From Saprospiraceae bacterium (GTDB lineage: Bacteria; Bacteroidota; Bacteroidia; Chitinophagales; Saprospiraceae): DNA of 64,000 nt. Numbering within the stretch: the stretch's first letter is position 1; each line of letters opens with the position of its first letter. The notes beneath the pieces are model-generated. The model did not search any database. It was not told the origin of the DNA and was given only the letters and a program-made list of their open reading frames with translations. Shown here piece by piece: positions 51,072 to 60,368 of the stretch. The translations under genes and the position numbers were made by a program. The DNA is taken from contig BQJU01000007.1 in NCBI GenBank assembly GCA_021604865.1, forward strand, positions 62,001 to 126,000, written 5' to 3'.

Positions 51072-51444
51072 TAAAGACAATGAAGAACTGATAGCGCCTG
51101 TTTTGAGGCCAACCCCGATGCAAGATCGGGGCAAGCTATTCGGGCCGCAAAGAATCACTTTTTCGATGATCTTTCGCAACTTTTTTCGTCCGTCTTGGCT
51201 GAGCCTAGATGAACGTCAAGTGCTCTATGATGCTTCGGCATCAAGCCAAGCCAGCCATCAAAAAAATGACGCTTTTCGCTTCCAAGATGAGCCTCCAGAC
51301 AGGCTCATAGAAAACGTCGATTATTACCTGGAAGATGGCCTGTTTGTATTCACAGAACATTACCTCCGCAAACGAGGCTATTGCTGCAAAAGCGGCTGCC
51401 GTCACTGTCCTTATGGCTTTCAAAAACCTACCGAAGAGGAATAA
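51064..51444 (+). CDS. DUF5522-containing protein with a repeat-derived N-terminal extension
   Basis: The C-terminal 48 residues are a clear DUF5522 domain (ENVDYYLEDGLFVFTEHYL, then RGYCCKSGCRHCPYGF) with a four-cysteine metal-like motif. Members are usually 50-70 residues; this one is 126. The extra 70 residues coincide with DNA that matches the intergenic family-B repeat (51093-51306), in frame. The start codon overlaps the DUF6580 gene end by 8 nt. Function of DUF5522 is unknown; the cysteine pattern suggests zinc binding. Confidence 0.8.
   Translation: MPDKDNEELIAPVLRPTPMQDRGKLFGPQRITFSMIFRNFFRPSWLSLDERQVLYDASASSQASHQKNDAFRFQDEPPDRLIENVDYYLEDGLFVFTEHYLRKRGYCCKSGCRHCPYGFQKPTEEE
51093..51306. 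repeat. Family-B-like element inside the DUF5522 coding sequence
   Basis: Left end GCGCCTGTTTTGAGGCCAAC (51094-51113) matches the left end of the copy at 25528; the core CCGCAAAGAATCACTTTTTC matches CTGCAAAGGATCACTTTTCG of the copy at 32251; the right end GAGCCTCCAGACAGGCTC (51289-51306) is the inverse type. The frame stays open through it. Confidence 0.55.
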
Positions 51445-51575
51445 AAGCATGATTTTGTCAATATCAAAAAAATGCTACTATCCTGGTGGTCCTAATTGTT
51501 GAAACTTGAATCCAAAGTCATCATTTAACAACTATCAGGTCAACTAGCCAGTCATTCCGCTTATAACAAATCCCG

Positions 51576-53723
51576 CTACTTCACCACCCGAAACACCCCT
51601 CGCATGATTGCCGCATGCCCAGGAAAAGTACAGACATAAGTATAGTCCCCTGCTTCAGTTGGTGCTTCAAAATACAAACTTTCCGAAGTGCCCGGTGGCA
51701 TCAGCCGGGAATGGTGCATCACCTTATCCGTATTGGGAATATAACCTTTGGCTGAACCTTCCAGTCCCATATTCAGAGCCATTTTGCCAACGACATCGGC
51801 AGTGCCTGGTTTCACAATCGCGATATTGTGAGGCATATCGTCATTGTTATAAAAGGTCAATTTAATCTTACTTCCGGCCTTGACGGTCAGCATTTTCTGG
51901 TCGTAGCGAAGACCAGGCAGGGTACTGATGATGATACTCTGATCTACTTTACTCCAGCTGGCGGGCATTTTGGTGACCCGTTTTGAAGTACTCGTTTTTT
52001 TGGTAGCTGTGGAGGTGGTTTTAGGTTGATCAACTGGTGGTTTTTCTGCCTTTGCAGGCTCCTTTTTTTCTGTTTTGGGCATGACGTGTTGGCTATGGTC
52101 CATGGCTTTTTCCGGTTTGGCTACGATGACCGGTTCGGGAAGCACCAGCTTTTCGCCTTCTGGAATGCGGTTGAGGGTGTAATAGGCCGTATTGTGCAAT
52201 AGGGGCAGGTCACCGCTATAAGCTTTGACCCCTTCGGCTTTGATTTCGTGGATGTAAAGGGTACGCAAGGAATCTACCACCAGCCGGGCTTTGAGGCCAT
52301 CATCAGAGACGACAACACCGCGTACTGGACAGTTTTGCTGATTGACTACCGGACTGCCATATACGGGGTGGTATTTATATATAAAACTAGTCAGGCCGTA
52401 GGAGGCCGGATCAGCAGCGCTCACCTTGTCTACCGGTTTGGTAAATTCGATTTCAAAACCATCAGGCATCGCTCTGACGGCTTTCATTTCAAAAGGCATA
52501 TTTCCCGTCCAGATCAAGCGCTCTAAACCAAAGGCAGCACTTCCGGTGGAACCCCAGCCACGGTTGGTTTGTCCTACAAAAAGAGAGCCATCTTTTCCCC
52601 AGCTCATACGTAATACTCCCGACTTAAATCCTTCCCGGAAATTAAAGGCTGCCCCCTGATATACGCTATCTACCTTCTCCAAAAATACCCGTACAATCTT
52701 ACTTTGTCCCTGGTCGCCTACAAAAACCTGACCAGCAAAAGGGCCAAAAGCACCATTGGTTTCATCGGTGATAATCTCCGAAGTAGAAATGCCCAAAATG
52801 CCGTGAGGCAACCATACCGCAGGGGTCTTGATCACTGGTAATTCCTTGGCCAATTCAAACAATGGTTGTGGAATTTCATCTTCAATATTTTCCGGTTTGA
52901 AAAGCTGCTGGCCGGAAGGTGTAAATCGGGGATTTGCCCGGTAATAGATATCATTAGTGGTTAATTTTACTGGAGATTCTGGACGCCCGCTCCAACGCAA
53001 TCCTGCTGGATGACCAGTGAAGTCGCCTTTTGCTACCGGCATTATAAATCCGGAACCCATCCAGTCGCCCTGATTATCCCCGTAAAAGAAGGTGCCATCT
53101 ACCCAGCCAATGCCGCAAGGGGAACGCATGCCGGTTGCCCAGGGCTCCATTTCTCCTTCTGGGGTAATGCGCATGGTCCAACCACGCCAAGGTACGCGGC
53201 TTTCTCCACGCCACCATTCCTGATCGCCAAAGGCTACATTTCCTGTAACAAACATACTGCCATCAGGGGCTATTTTGGGGCCAAAGGAATATTCGTGGTA
53301 ATGCCCCGATAACGGCCATTGGTACACTGTTTCATAAACATCGGCCCGGCCATCCCCATCTTCATCGGTGATTTTGGTCAATTCACCTCGTTGGGCCATA
53401 TATAATGATCCATCCTGATAGGCCAGGCCAAGAATCTCGTGCAATCCATGTGCAAAAAGTCGAAAATGGGGATACTGACCATTACGCATATAGGGATTCT
53501 CCACCTTCCAGACATCCCCGTAACGGGTGGAAACCATTAGATCACCATTGGGTAAGGTAACCAATCCCCCCACTTCCAAAACGATGCCTTCCGGTACGGG
53601 TAAGTCGATGATTTTGTAATAAGCATCTTCGGTGGGAAGTATTTCATTTTCTTTGTCTTGTGCAACACTGAGCTGAACAAGGCCCAGAATCAGCAACAAG
53701 GATATTTTTATAATATTTGACAT
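51576..53723 (-). CDS. Propeller dehydrogenase-like protein fused to an azurin-like copper domain
   Basis: Exported 715-residue protein. Signal peptide (IIKISLLLILGLVQLSVAQ), then a beta-propeller related to PQQ-type sugar/sorbosone dehydrogenases and PVC-type haem-associated DUF7133 propellers (LPNGDLMVSTRYGDVWKVEN, ADVYETVYQWPLSGHYHEYS), to about residue 470. A linker rich in Lys, Pro and Thr (about 550-590) follows. The C-terminal 115 residues are an azurin/plastocyanin-like domain: FYNNDDMPHNIAIVKPGT and TYVCTFPGHAAIMRGVF supply the His-Cys-His-Met type-1 copper ligands. It could pass electrons from substrate oxidation to a copper centre. Confidence 0.85.
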   Translation of the reverse strand: MSNIIKISLLLILGLVQLSVAQDKENEILPTEDAYYKIIDLPVPEGIVLEVGGLVTLPNGDLMVSTRYGDVWKVENPYMRNGQYPHFRLFAHGLHEILGLAYQDGSLYMAQRGELTKITDEDGDGRADVYETVYQWPLSGHYHEYSFGPKIAPDGSMFVTGNVAFGDQEWWRGESRVPWRGWTMRITPEGEMEPWATGMRSPCGIGWVDGTFFYGDNQGDWMGSGFIMPVAKGDFTGHPAGLRWSGRPESPVKLTTNDIYYRANPRFTPSGQQLFKPENIEDEIPQPLFELAKELPVIKTPAVWLPHGILGISTSEIITDETNGAFGPFAGQVFVGDQGQSKIVRVFLEKVDSVYQGAAFNFREGFKSGVLRMSWGKDGSLFVGQTNRGWGSTGSAAFGLERLIWTGNMPFEMKAVRAMPDGFEIEFTKPVDKVSAADPASYGLTSFIYKYHPVYGSPVVNQQNCPVRGVVVSDDGLKARLVVDSLRTLYIHEIKAEGVKAYSGDLPLLHNTAYYTLNRIPEGEKLVLPEPVIVAKPEKAMDHSQHVMPKTEKKEPAKAEKPPVDQPKTTSTATKKTSTSKRVTKMPASWSKVDQSIIISTLPGLRYDQKMLTVKAGSKIKLTFYNNDDMPHNIAIVKPGTADVVGKMALNMGLEGSAKGYIPNTDKVMHHSRLMPPGTSESLYFEAPTEAGDYTYVCTFPGHAAIMRGVFRVVK

Positions 53724-53801
53724 TGGGTCTGTATTTTTTTTTTAGAATTCAAGGGGGAGAAGTCAGTAAACAGGCATTAGTGTGGTCCCTGATACCTGTC
53801 T

Positions 53802-53848
53802 CCTGACACCTGACACCTGACACCTGACACCTGACACCTGACACCTGA
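53802..53848. repeat. Heptanucleotide tandem repeat (CTGACAC)n
   Basis: CCTGACA repeated about six to seven times in the spacer between the azurin-fusion and DUF1080 genes. Not coding; such short-period arrays can vary by slippage. Confidence 0.85.
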
Positions 53849-53860
53849 CTCCTAATTTAA

Positions 53861-55696
53861 CTACCAAATAAGGTCATAAGTAATGGCTCCACCGCTTAGC
53901 GGCAACAATAACTCCTGATATTCCCCAACCAATCGGATAGTCGCCTTAAAATCCGACTTTTCAGGAAGACGAATGTAATAGGTTCCATCAATGCGAAACA
54001 GCTCCTTATCTACCTCCTCGATCACTTTCGCTCTTGCTGCTCGATGATAACCATTTGATAATGCCCCATCTACGGTAATTTTTCGATTAAAATAGCGGCC
54101 TTCCTCCCGAGGCAGAATTTGATCTAGCACTATTTTTCCATCAAAAAGATACTTGAAGGTTGGTGCGCCCGACTTATCGAGACGATAGCCTTTGTTGCGA
54201 AAATTTTCTCCAGCATTTGTGCCTTCCGGCCAGGGAGTATCCGATTGTGCCAGGATAGCAATGGCAGGTGCATCTCTCAAGTTTAATACACTTCCCAAGG
54301 GGATAGAACTACCATCCCCACGGCTATCCAACATCGGCGTTAGATTTAAAAATTCAGCCTTCCAAACGTCAAATAAGGCGCCATTAGAAAGGTTGTAATG
54401 GTAACTAACTTGTTCCGGAAAGCCAACAGAAATGGCATGAGTAACACGATATACTGTATCCCTTTCTACATCTTTAACATCTACAAAACTGCGCAATAAT
54501 ACCGGCTCGTTTTTAAAGTCCAAGCGATAGGGCTTAGGCAACTGCCCGAGTGGTTCAGAGCTTATGGTATGCAAAGGTTGTAGTCGAACACCTGGACCAC
54601 TGACATACAAGGCCAATCCATTCGGATACCAGGAATCCATTTTGGCATAACTAATTTCAAAGCTGTGGTTGCCCTTGTTTAGTTCTACTGAACCGGCATG
54701 TTTTCGCCAGGCTCTTTTTGCGACTGATTTACCGTCAATCAGCAATTGCCCCATACCGTAATTATCCATTGAAAAATCATAACGACCAGCTTGTACAATG
54801 TTGAAGTCTCCCCGAAAACGAAGCGCAAATTTGGACGTTTCCCCGGTCACTTCGTGGGTAAGCACTTCCGTTTTCCCCTTTTTGATCAATTTTTGCTGGT
54901 CGAGATCGCTGAGTAAGTCAGCATCTGTTTGGAAGACCTCGTAGGTGATATGCTCCAGCTTCAAGGGTGGATTATTAAACTTTCGGTATCGGATATTGCG
55001 AAAAGCAACTGATCCATGGTCTCCCTGCAGGCGAATGGGCCCCTGGGCCCGTTCTTCGTCTCCCCCACCCCGTGTTGGTCCGGTCAATTCCAGGTTTTCA
55101 TGAATGATGGTGCCATTGAGCACAACTTTAAGCAAGCGGGCGGGAGCAGTTTTATGTCCATACTGGTCAAAACGGGCTGCCTGAAAGGATATTTCCAGTT
55201 TTTGCCACAGTCCGGGTGCCCGGCAGGCATTCAATCGTGGAGCATAACCTTGAAAGCCCTTTCTGCCATCTGGTTTACTTTCATCCCAGCGTTCGTACAC
55301 ACCGCCACAATCACCAAAACCCGGATGATGAACACCCCAGCTATCCAACAATTGAAGTTCATAGGTTCCCTGAAGATATATCCCTGAATTGGAAGATTTG
55401 GCCATCATAAACTCCAATTCGAGATCGATATCTCCATGCTGCATCTTGGTGGTCAAATTCTGGCCATGGCCTCCAGGTAGGTTGACCAGTATACCCGACC
55501 CCGATTTGGTTTTCAAATCGCCCGTTTTAACTAGGTCTGCAGTTACCTGTTCCACTATTTTCCAACTTTTACCGACTTCAGCAAAGGCTGATAAATCATT
55601 CAGCGGAATGTTTTCGAAATCTTGGGAAAAAGAAGGAAGGTGAAGGAAAAAAAGCAATAAGACTAGTAATGTCTTGTTGATAGTTATCAGTTTCAT
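53861..55696 (-). CDS. DUF1080 (3-keto-disaccharide hydrolase-like) secreted protein with PA14-like domain
   Basis: Signal peptide (LLVLLLFFLHLPSFSQ) then a concanavalin-like DUF1080 domain over about 25-235 (FEFMMAKSSNSGIYLQGTYE-type block near 95-115, GSGILVNLPGGHGQNLTTK). A PA14-like segment (FNIVQAGRYDFSMDNYGMG, SKFALRFRGD) lies near 290-370; the rest (about 390-611) was not identified. Proteins of this kind occur in gene pairs with PQQ-like propeller proteins, like the upstream-lying azurin fusion here, and act on sugars outside the cytoplasm. ATG at 55696 (MKLITINKTLL) was chosen over an upstream in-frame ATG at 55717. Confidence 0.8.
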   Translation of the reverse strand: MKLITINKTLLVLLLFFLHLPSFSQDFENIPLNDLSAFAEVGKSWKIVEQVTADLVKTGDLKTKSGSGILVNLPGGHGQNLTTKMQHGDIDLELEFMMAKSSNSGIYLQGTYELQLLDSWGVHHPGFGDCGGVYERWDESKPDGRKGFQGYAPRLNACRAPGLWQKLEISFQAARFDQYGHKTAPARLLKVVLNGTIIHENLELTGPTRGGGDEERAQGPIRLQGDHGSVAFRNIRYRKFNNPPLKLEHITYEVFQTDADLLSDLDQQKLIKKGKTEVLTHEVTGETSKFALRFRGDFNIVQAGRYDFSMDNYGMGQLLIDGKSVAKRAWRKHAGSVELNKGNHSFEISYAKMDSWYPNGLALYVSGPGVRLQPLHTISSEPLGQLPKPYRLDFKNEPVLLRSFVDVKDVERDTVYRVTHAISVGFPEQVSYHYNLSNGALFDVWKAEFLNLTPMLDSRGDGSSIPLGSVLNLRDAPAIAILAQSDTPWPEGTNAGENFRNKGYRLDKSGAPTFKYLFDGKIVLDQILPREEGRYFNRKITVDGALSNGYHRAARAKVIEEVDKELFRIDGTYYIRLPEKSDFKATIRLVGEYQELLLPLSGGAITYDLIW

Positions 55697-55765
55697 AATT
55701 CTTGATATATACAGCACAAAAGCGTAAGAACTTGTTTGGACAATGATACTAATTTTCTAAAGAAA

Positions 55766-58700
55766 TCAGCCTTTTTGTTGTAGATAATCCACCAGATCCC
55801 GGTATACTGGATTGGTACGCAGCAAGACCTCATTGCCTACAATTACCAGATGGTCTCGTGCTCTGGTCAAGGCTACATTCAGTTTGCGGTCAACACCATC
55901 CAGGGATAGAGAAGATAGGGTTTGCATTTGGCGGGAGGAATTAGTACAAAGAGAGATCAAAATCACTTCCCGGGCGCCTCCCTGATAACGTTCTACGGTA
56001 TCAATGGTGACAGATTGGTGATCGAGCTCAGCATTTTCCAATACTGCCCGGATGGTTGCAATCTGGGCCCGGTAAGGAGTGATAATGCCGATGCTTTCCG
56101 GGCCTAAGGGCCTGCCATTTTTTCGATAGAGGTTTTGGTAACAAGCTACCAATTGTCCGATGCGTTCGGCTTCATATTGATTGGTTTTAGCCGTACGACT
56201 GCTTTCATCAATTGGGGTATTAAAAAAGAGGGTCCGGCGTTCACACAACTGCCGGTCCAAGTCAGGGTCTTCCTGCTGTATTTGGAAAGGAGAGGCCATC
56301 GTCTGCCGGATACGATCTTGGACAGACTCTGGTAAAATTTTCAATTCACCATTATAAAAATAGCGGTTGGGGAAATCCATAATCTCCCGATGCATACGCC
56401 CCTGGTGGCTCAGTTGAGCGTATGCCCAATGCCAATTCTCCTCCTGACAACGCTGATAAAGCCTTTCAAAAAGGGAATTGCGCAGATCCCGTAATCCCAG
56501 TGGATATAAAATCGGATCTTTTATGGAGGATAGACTTGCATCCTGAACAACCACCGCAGGCAGCTGCCGATGATCACCAATCAATACAAATCGTTTAAAA
56601 TGGGGCAACATGCCAACCAGCATAGGCTCCAGGATTTGAGAAGCTTCATCGATGATTGCCCAATGGAAGGTTTTTAATTGCTGCAATTCCGGTTTACCGG
56701 CAATAGAAGAAACCGTAGCTACGATGATGCGCTTTTCCTGGATCAGTTCTTTTAATTCCTTGCGGGAGGTGATGGTCCTGGCTTTGAGGCTCAGCAATTG
56801 GGTATGATATGCCTCGCCGGTAGAATAACGGGAACCAATACGCAAATACTGATTTTTGATATCCCCACCAATACGCTCAATTGCCGCACAAATTTCATCA
56901 ACCGCCCGATTGGTGTAGGCCAGCAAAAGCATGTGGTCTTCCGTATTGGTCAATAGGTGAGCCACCAGGTGTCGAAGCATCACACTGGTTTTTCCCGTGC
57001 CCGGAGGGCCCCAGAGTAAAAAATAATCCTCAGTAGTCAGCACTTTTTGCAAGATTGCAGACTGCTCCTCCGTCATTTTCGGATTTGGCGGCAGGATTGG
57101 TGCCGGCCCAATTTTTGGTTCTCTTTGAGTTAACAATAAAGCTCTTTTCCCTTTTGAGGCTTGAGCAAAGGCAAAAAGGTTGCGGTACATCGACACAAAA
57201 CTGCTGTCCAGCAAATCGTGTTCCAGGTTCCAAAATTCGTGATCGTCAAAGGCACGGCTGTTAAATTGTCGACTCCGCAAGCGGATACACACCTGATCAG
57301 GAGTCAGTTCAACCAGCGTACATTTAAAAAGCTGAGAAGCCAGTGGCCCACGCTCCGAATCCGGGTACAAAATTGCGATGTCCCCTTGCCGGAAATTGGC
57401 CAACTTATCATCCTGATGACGGGCAAACCAGATCAGTGGTTCTTCTTCAGCTGCTTGGTTTTTTACCATAGTCAAACTACTCATCAGGTCGTAATTCGCT
57501 TGTTTTTCAGGACGACTATTGAGCCAAAGTGAGGCCAGTCCATTGATGCGATCAACACCCTGCTCTCCGGTTTTGGCCAATTGGTGTTCCCTGGCTATGA
57601 AGCCTGAAAATGCAATCAGATAGGCCTTTTCAACATCTTGCAGACTTTGGTATAGTTGTTGAAAGAGGTTCATATCGTCTCGCGAAAAACCCCTGAGTTT
57701 GGGAAAAAATTTGAGATCCAACCGGCCGAAGAGGGGCTGTCCCTGTTCTATTAAAGTACCTTCCTCTGTGCCGAGTTTGGTCAACATGCGCTCCATGCCG
57801 AGTAGTTGATTGCGCAGTTGCAGGCCATCGTACTGCTGAGATTTGGTCGCCGGGGCAAAACGCAACTGCCGTTCCTCCAATCCGGAGTAGAGAATATAGG
57901 CCGCCGCTTCCAATTCTTTATCATAAGTAGATTTAACCAATAAATCATACAGCAGGGTTTGCATAAAATGATTGGGCCCCAGCCCGTGTATATTGGCCAT
58001 AAAAGGTTTGCCACTTTTTAATTCCACAATAGCTCCTTTGCCGGCCTCCGTATCCCGATACAGAAAATCCAGACGCCCTTGCAAGCCATAGATGGCTGAA
58101 TAAAAAGCAGGCTCCAGGAAGCTATCTTCCCGTTTAATATTTTCGCGGGCAAAACCTTCCTTCACCATCTGTTTCAGGTTGACAAAATGCAACTGACTTC
58201 GCCCCACCACATCTCTGATTTGCCGGTCATCAAACTGGCAAAAAGCCAGAGGATTGAGTTGAAAAATGCGTTTTTTTAGCTCTCCAAAGGTAACGTCTGG
58301 GTTGCTCATCAATTCATCCAGAAAAAAGTTGGCAATGTTTCCCACCATCAGAGGAACAGAGGTGGTAAAGGGCAAAAATTTCTTTAACAAATAGGGCCAG
58401 GGGTCCGCGCCATTGGCACTAAAACATTCCGAAATGGCGGAGACATCCACCAAATAATCCGGCTCGACGATAAATGCTCTTGGTTTGTAAATTCCTTCAT
58501 CATCTACTTCTACATCCAGCAGGGTCAACATCAGGGGAAAACCAAAAATTTGCCGGATCACCCGCACAGTAGGATTAAAATGCTCATTCCTCTCGGGAAT
58601 ATTGTACTGGATACGGATATTTTCTTCGGCTCTGCTTTCATCCTTGGCCAAAAACCAGGATTGTTCCTGATCTTCACCAACCAACAAAACCTTGGCATGT

Positions 58701-59122
58701 GGAAGGAATTTTTTGATGCCTGCACGCCGGAAGGGAAACGGCCAGGCGGGCGGGCAGCAATTTAATACTTCAGGTGGAGGTCCTTCCTTCAGCAGCGCCT
58801 CAATACAGACCGTCAATACCTTAAATCCAAAACCATAAAGTTCATTATCGTCCGTTTCTTCGCCCAAAGAAAGCGAAGCTTTCCAACGAAAACGGTGCAG
58901 GTAAAACTGTAGAGGCCGGCTGAGTTGATATTTGTGACTTACGTAGGCTATCCGCGAAAAGAGGGTTGCAAATTGCAGTTTTTCTTTCCGGGTCATTTCT
59001 ACAAACAACAAGTTCAGTAAGCGGTACAAAGCTTCTACTTTGCCCGCCTTTTCCAAAGCAGCATTCTGCTCAATCTTCAGCAACTCCTGGTAAAACAACC
59101 TGGCTAAACCCTCGGTATTCAT
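55766..59122 (-). CDS. Dna2/Cas4-type nuclease fused to a superfamily 1 helicase
   Basis: With ATG at 59122 the protein has 1118 residues. The N-terminal half includes a PD-(D/E)XK nuclease core, GLQGRLDFLYRD then AIVELKSGKPFMANI, plus the QTLLYDLL motif that typically follows. The C-terminal half is a UPF1/NAM7-like SF1 helicase: Walker A LLWGPPGTGKTSVM, Walker B AIIDEASQILE, and motifs LIGDHRQLPAVV, TPYRAQIATIRAV and VERYQGGAREVILISL, ending NVALTRARDHLVIVG. This is the order of Dna2-like nuclease-helicases used in DNA-end processing. A Fe-S cysteine cluster, as in Dna2, was not seen. Confidence 0.9.
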   Translation of the reverse strand: MNTEGLARLFYQELLKIEQNAALEKAGKVEALYRLLNLLFVEMTRKEKLQFATLFSRIAYVSHKYQLSRPLQFYLHRFRWKASLSLGEETDDNELYGFGFKVLTVCIEALLKEGPPPEVLNCCPPAWPFPFRRAGIKKFLPHAKVLLVGEDQEQSWFLAKDESRAEENIRIQYNIPERNEHFNPTVRVIRQIFGFPLMLTLLDVEVDDEGIYKPRAFIVEPDYLVDVSAISECFSANGADPWPYLLKKFLPFTTSVPLMVGNIANFFLDELMSNPDVTFGELKKRIFQLNPLAFCQFDDRQIRDVVGRSQLHFVNLKQMVKEGFARENIKREDSFLEPAFYSAIYGLQGRLDFLYRDTEAGKGAIVELKSGKPFMANIHGLGPNHFMQTLLYDLLVKSTYDKELEAAAYILYSGLEERQLRFAPATKSQQYDGLQLRNQLLGMERMLTKLGTEEGTLIEQGQPLFGRLDLKFFPKLRGFSRDDMNLFQQLYQSLQDVEKAYLIAFSGFIAREHQLAKTGEQGVDRINGLASLWLNSRPEKQANYDLMSSLTMVKNQAAEEEPLIWFARHQDDKLANFRQGDIAILYPDSERGPLASQLFKCTLVELTPDQVCIRLRSRQFNSRAFDDHEFWNLEHDLLDSSFVSMYRNLFAFAQASKGKRALLLTQREPKIGPAPILPPNPKMTEEQSAILQKVLTTEDYFLLWGPPGTGKTSVMLRHLVAHLLTNTEDHMLLLAYTNRAVDEICAAIERIGGDIKNQYLRIGSRYSTGEAYHTQLLSLKARTITSRKELKELIQEKRIIVATVSSIAGKPELQQLKTFHWAIIDEASQILEPMLVGMLPHFKRFVLIGDHRQLPAVVVQDASLSSIKDPILYPLGLRDLRNSLFERLYQRCQEENWHWAYAQLSHQGRMHREIMDFPNRYFYNGELKILPESVQDRIRQTMASPFQIQQEDPDLDRQLCERRTLFFNTPIDESSRTAKTNQYEAERIGQLVACYQNLYRKNGRPLGPESIGIITPYRAQIATIRAVLENAELDHQSVTIDTVERYQGGAREVILISLCTNSSRQMQTLSSLSLDGVDRKLNVALTRARDHLVIVGNEVLLRTNPVYRDLVDYLQQKG

Positions 59123-59181
59123 AAGCAACAAACTTTCCACACGAAAATAGGAAAAATTGGGTGGCAAAGGTGGGCTTTACT

Positions 59182-59233
59182 AAAAAAGAGCTGCCGGATT
59201 TTGATTGTTGTCAAAATCCGGCAGCTCTTTTTT
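59182..59233 (-). terminator. Strong Rho-independent terminator after the PspA-like operon
   Basis: 23-bp perfect stem (59182-59204 with 59211-59233) with a 6-nt loop, flanked by T/A runs. It follows the stop at 59265 on the minus strand and can also terminate read-through from the other side. Confidence 0.9.
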
Positions 59234-59264
59234 AGGGTTACCAATTAAGAATCGCAGTTACGAG

Positions 59265-60296
59265 TTACGAGCCAAAGAGGTTATCGTATTGATTGTCACC
59301 GGATCTCTTATTGGGGCTGGCTTCAGGTAGTGAAGTGGGGCTGTCCAAATCAAAATCTTCGGAAGAGGAAGTATTGTCACCCATCAAGAGCAGGGTGCTT
59401 TCCTTTTCCCATTTTTCCAACATCTGCATGCCTTCTTCTTCGAATATACCATTCTGTAAATCAACGGATTGCATGAAATTGGAAGACATTTCCATAAACC
59501 GTTCCATTTCACCTACCTTATTGGCTACATCATCGGTGATGGCTTCCATAGCCATATCAAACATGGCTCGTTTGTCGGGATCACCCGAAATCACACTCAT
59601 AGCTGATTTCATAGCTGAATGGGACGCGCGGATAGCTTTGCGTTCTGTTTCTTTGAGTTTGACCTGATCTTTGGTGTCTTCCAGGAGAATCTCCGAATTA
59701 GAATGCATCTTGGTCAGAATGCGGTAAAGTACCTGCATCTTCTGAAAAAGCGCATTGTATTTCACATTGCTATCCCTCAGGCGGGCTGCCTTACGAGTAG
59801 CCAGGATCACTTGATTGTCAACACCTTTGGCTTTGGCCGCAGCAGCCAGTTTCATCTGATCACCAATTTCTTTATCATTGCTTTCCATCAGGGTCTGCAA
59901 TTTGCGCATCTGACCGCGAATGGCGCCAATTTGTTTGCGCATTGAGGTCAGGTTGTCCTGAAGATCCTCAAGATAAGACTTAAGAATGCCTACAGGATCT
60001 ATTTGTACAAACATGCCAGTAACACTGCGCATCACACTTTTGTACATATACCAAACCAGGTTGCGCATTTTGGGATCAAGTACCATATAAATAATTGCCC
60101 CGAGTGCAACCAGCATCAAACTGAGGTAAAGCACATTCTGGGCCAATGCTAATAATACCGGCATAAACTTCACTAACAAGAAGCCTCCACCGGCCACCAG
60201 GGCAATCAAAAAAATCATACCTGTTACGCCTTCCGGGCGCTTCCAAAAAGATTTTTTGTTCCCTCCTTGGTTCTCAAATTGCACTACATCTGCCAT
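59265..60296 (-). CDS. Two-TM coiled-coil protein, PspA/ESCRT-III-like
   Basis: A 343-residue protein with a short basic N-terminus and two hydrophobic segments (about 26-48, GMIFLIALVAGGGFLLVKF, and about 53-72, LYLSLMLVALGAIIYMVL), then a long helical region. In that region DPVGILKSYLEDLQDNLTSM, LAAAAKAKGVDNQVILATRK and KAIRASHSAMKSAMSVI follow the order of PspA/Vipp1 helices. The C-terminus is acidic with GDNTSSSEDFDLDSP. PspA lacks the TM pair, so this is an unusual anchored form at best. It follows another coiled-coil gene on the same strand. The start ATG 60296 (MADVVQFENQGG) is preferred over an upstream TTG. Confidence 0.7.
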   Translation of the reverse strand: MADVVQFENQGGNKKSFWKRPEGVTGMIFLIALVAGGGFLLVKFMPVLLALAQNVLYLSLMLVALGAIIYMVLDPKMRNLVWYMYKSVMRSVTGMFVQIDPVGILKSYLEDLQDNLTSMRKQIGAIRGQMRKLQTLMESNDKEIGDQMKLAAAAKAKGVDNQVILATRKAARLRDSNVKYNALFQKMQVLYRILTKMHSNSEILLEDTKDQVKLKETERKAIRASHSAMKSAMSVISGDPDKRAMFDMAMEAITDDVANKVGEMERFMEMSSNFMQSVDLQNGIFEEEGMQMLEKWEKESTLLLMGDNTSSSEDFDLDSPTSLPEASPNKRSGDNQYDNLFGS

Positions 60297-60310
60297 ATTA
60301 TATTTTTTTG

Positions 60311-60342
60311 TTCTTTGCCAAACTCCGTCATTTGTCAAAGAA
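60311..60342. repeat. Family-C short inverted repeat between the two coiled-coil genes
   Basis: TTCTTTGCCAAA (60311-60322) pairs imperfectly with TTTGTCAAAGAA (60331-60342). Same outer words as the longer copy at 32643-32749. Confidence 0.5.
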
Positions 60343-60368
60343 AGTAATTTTAAAGTGATTTTGCTATA

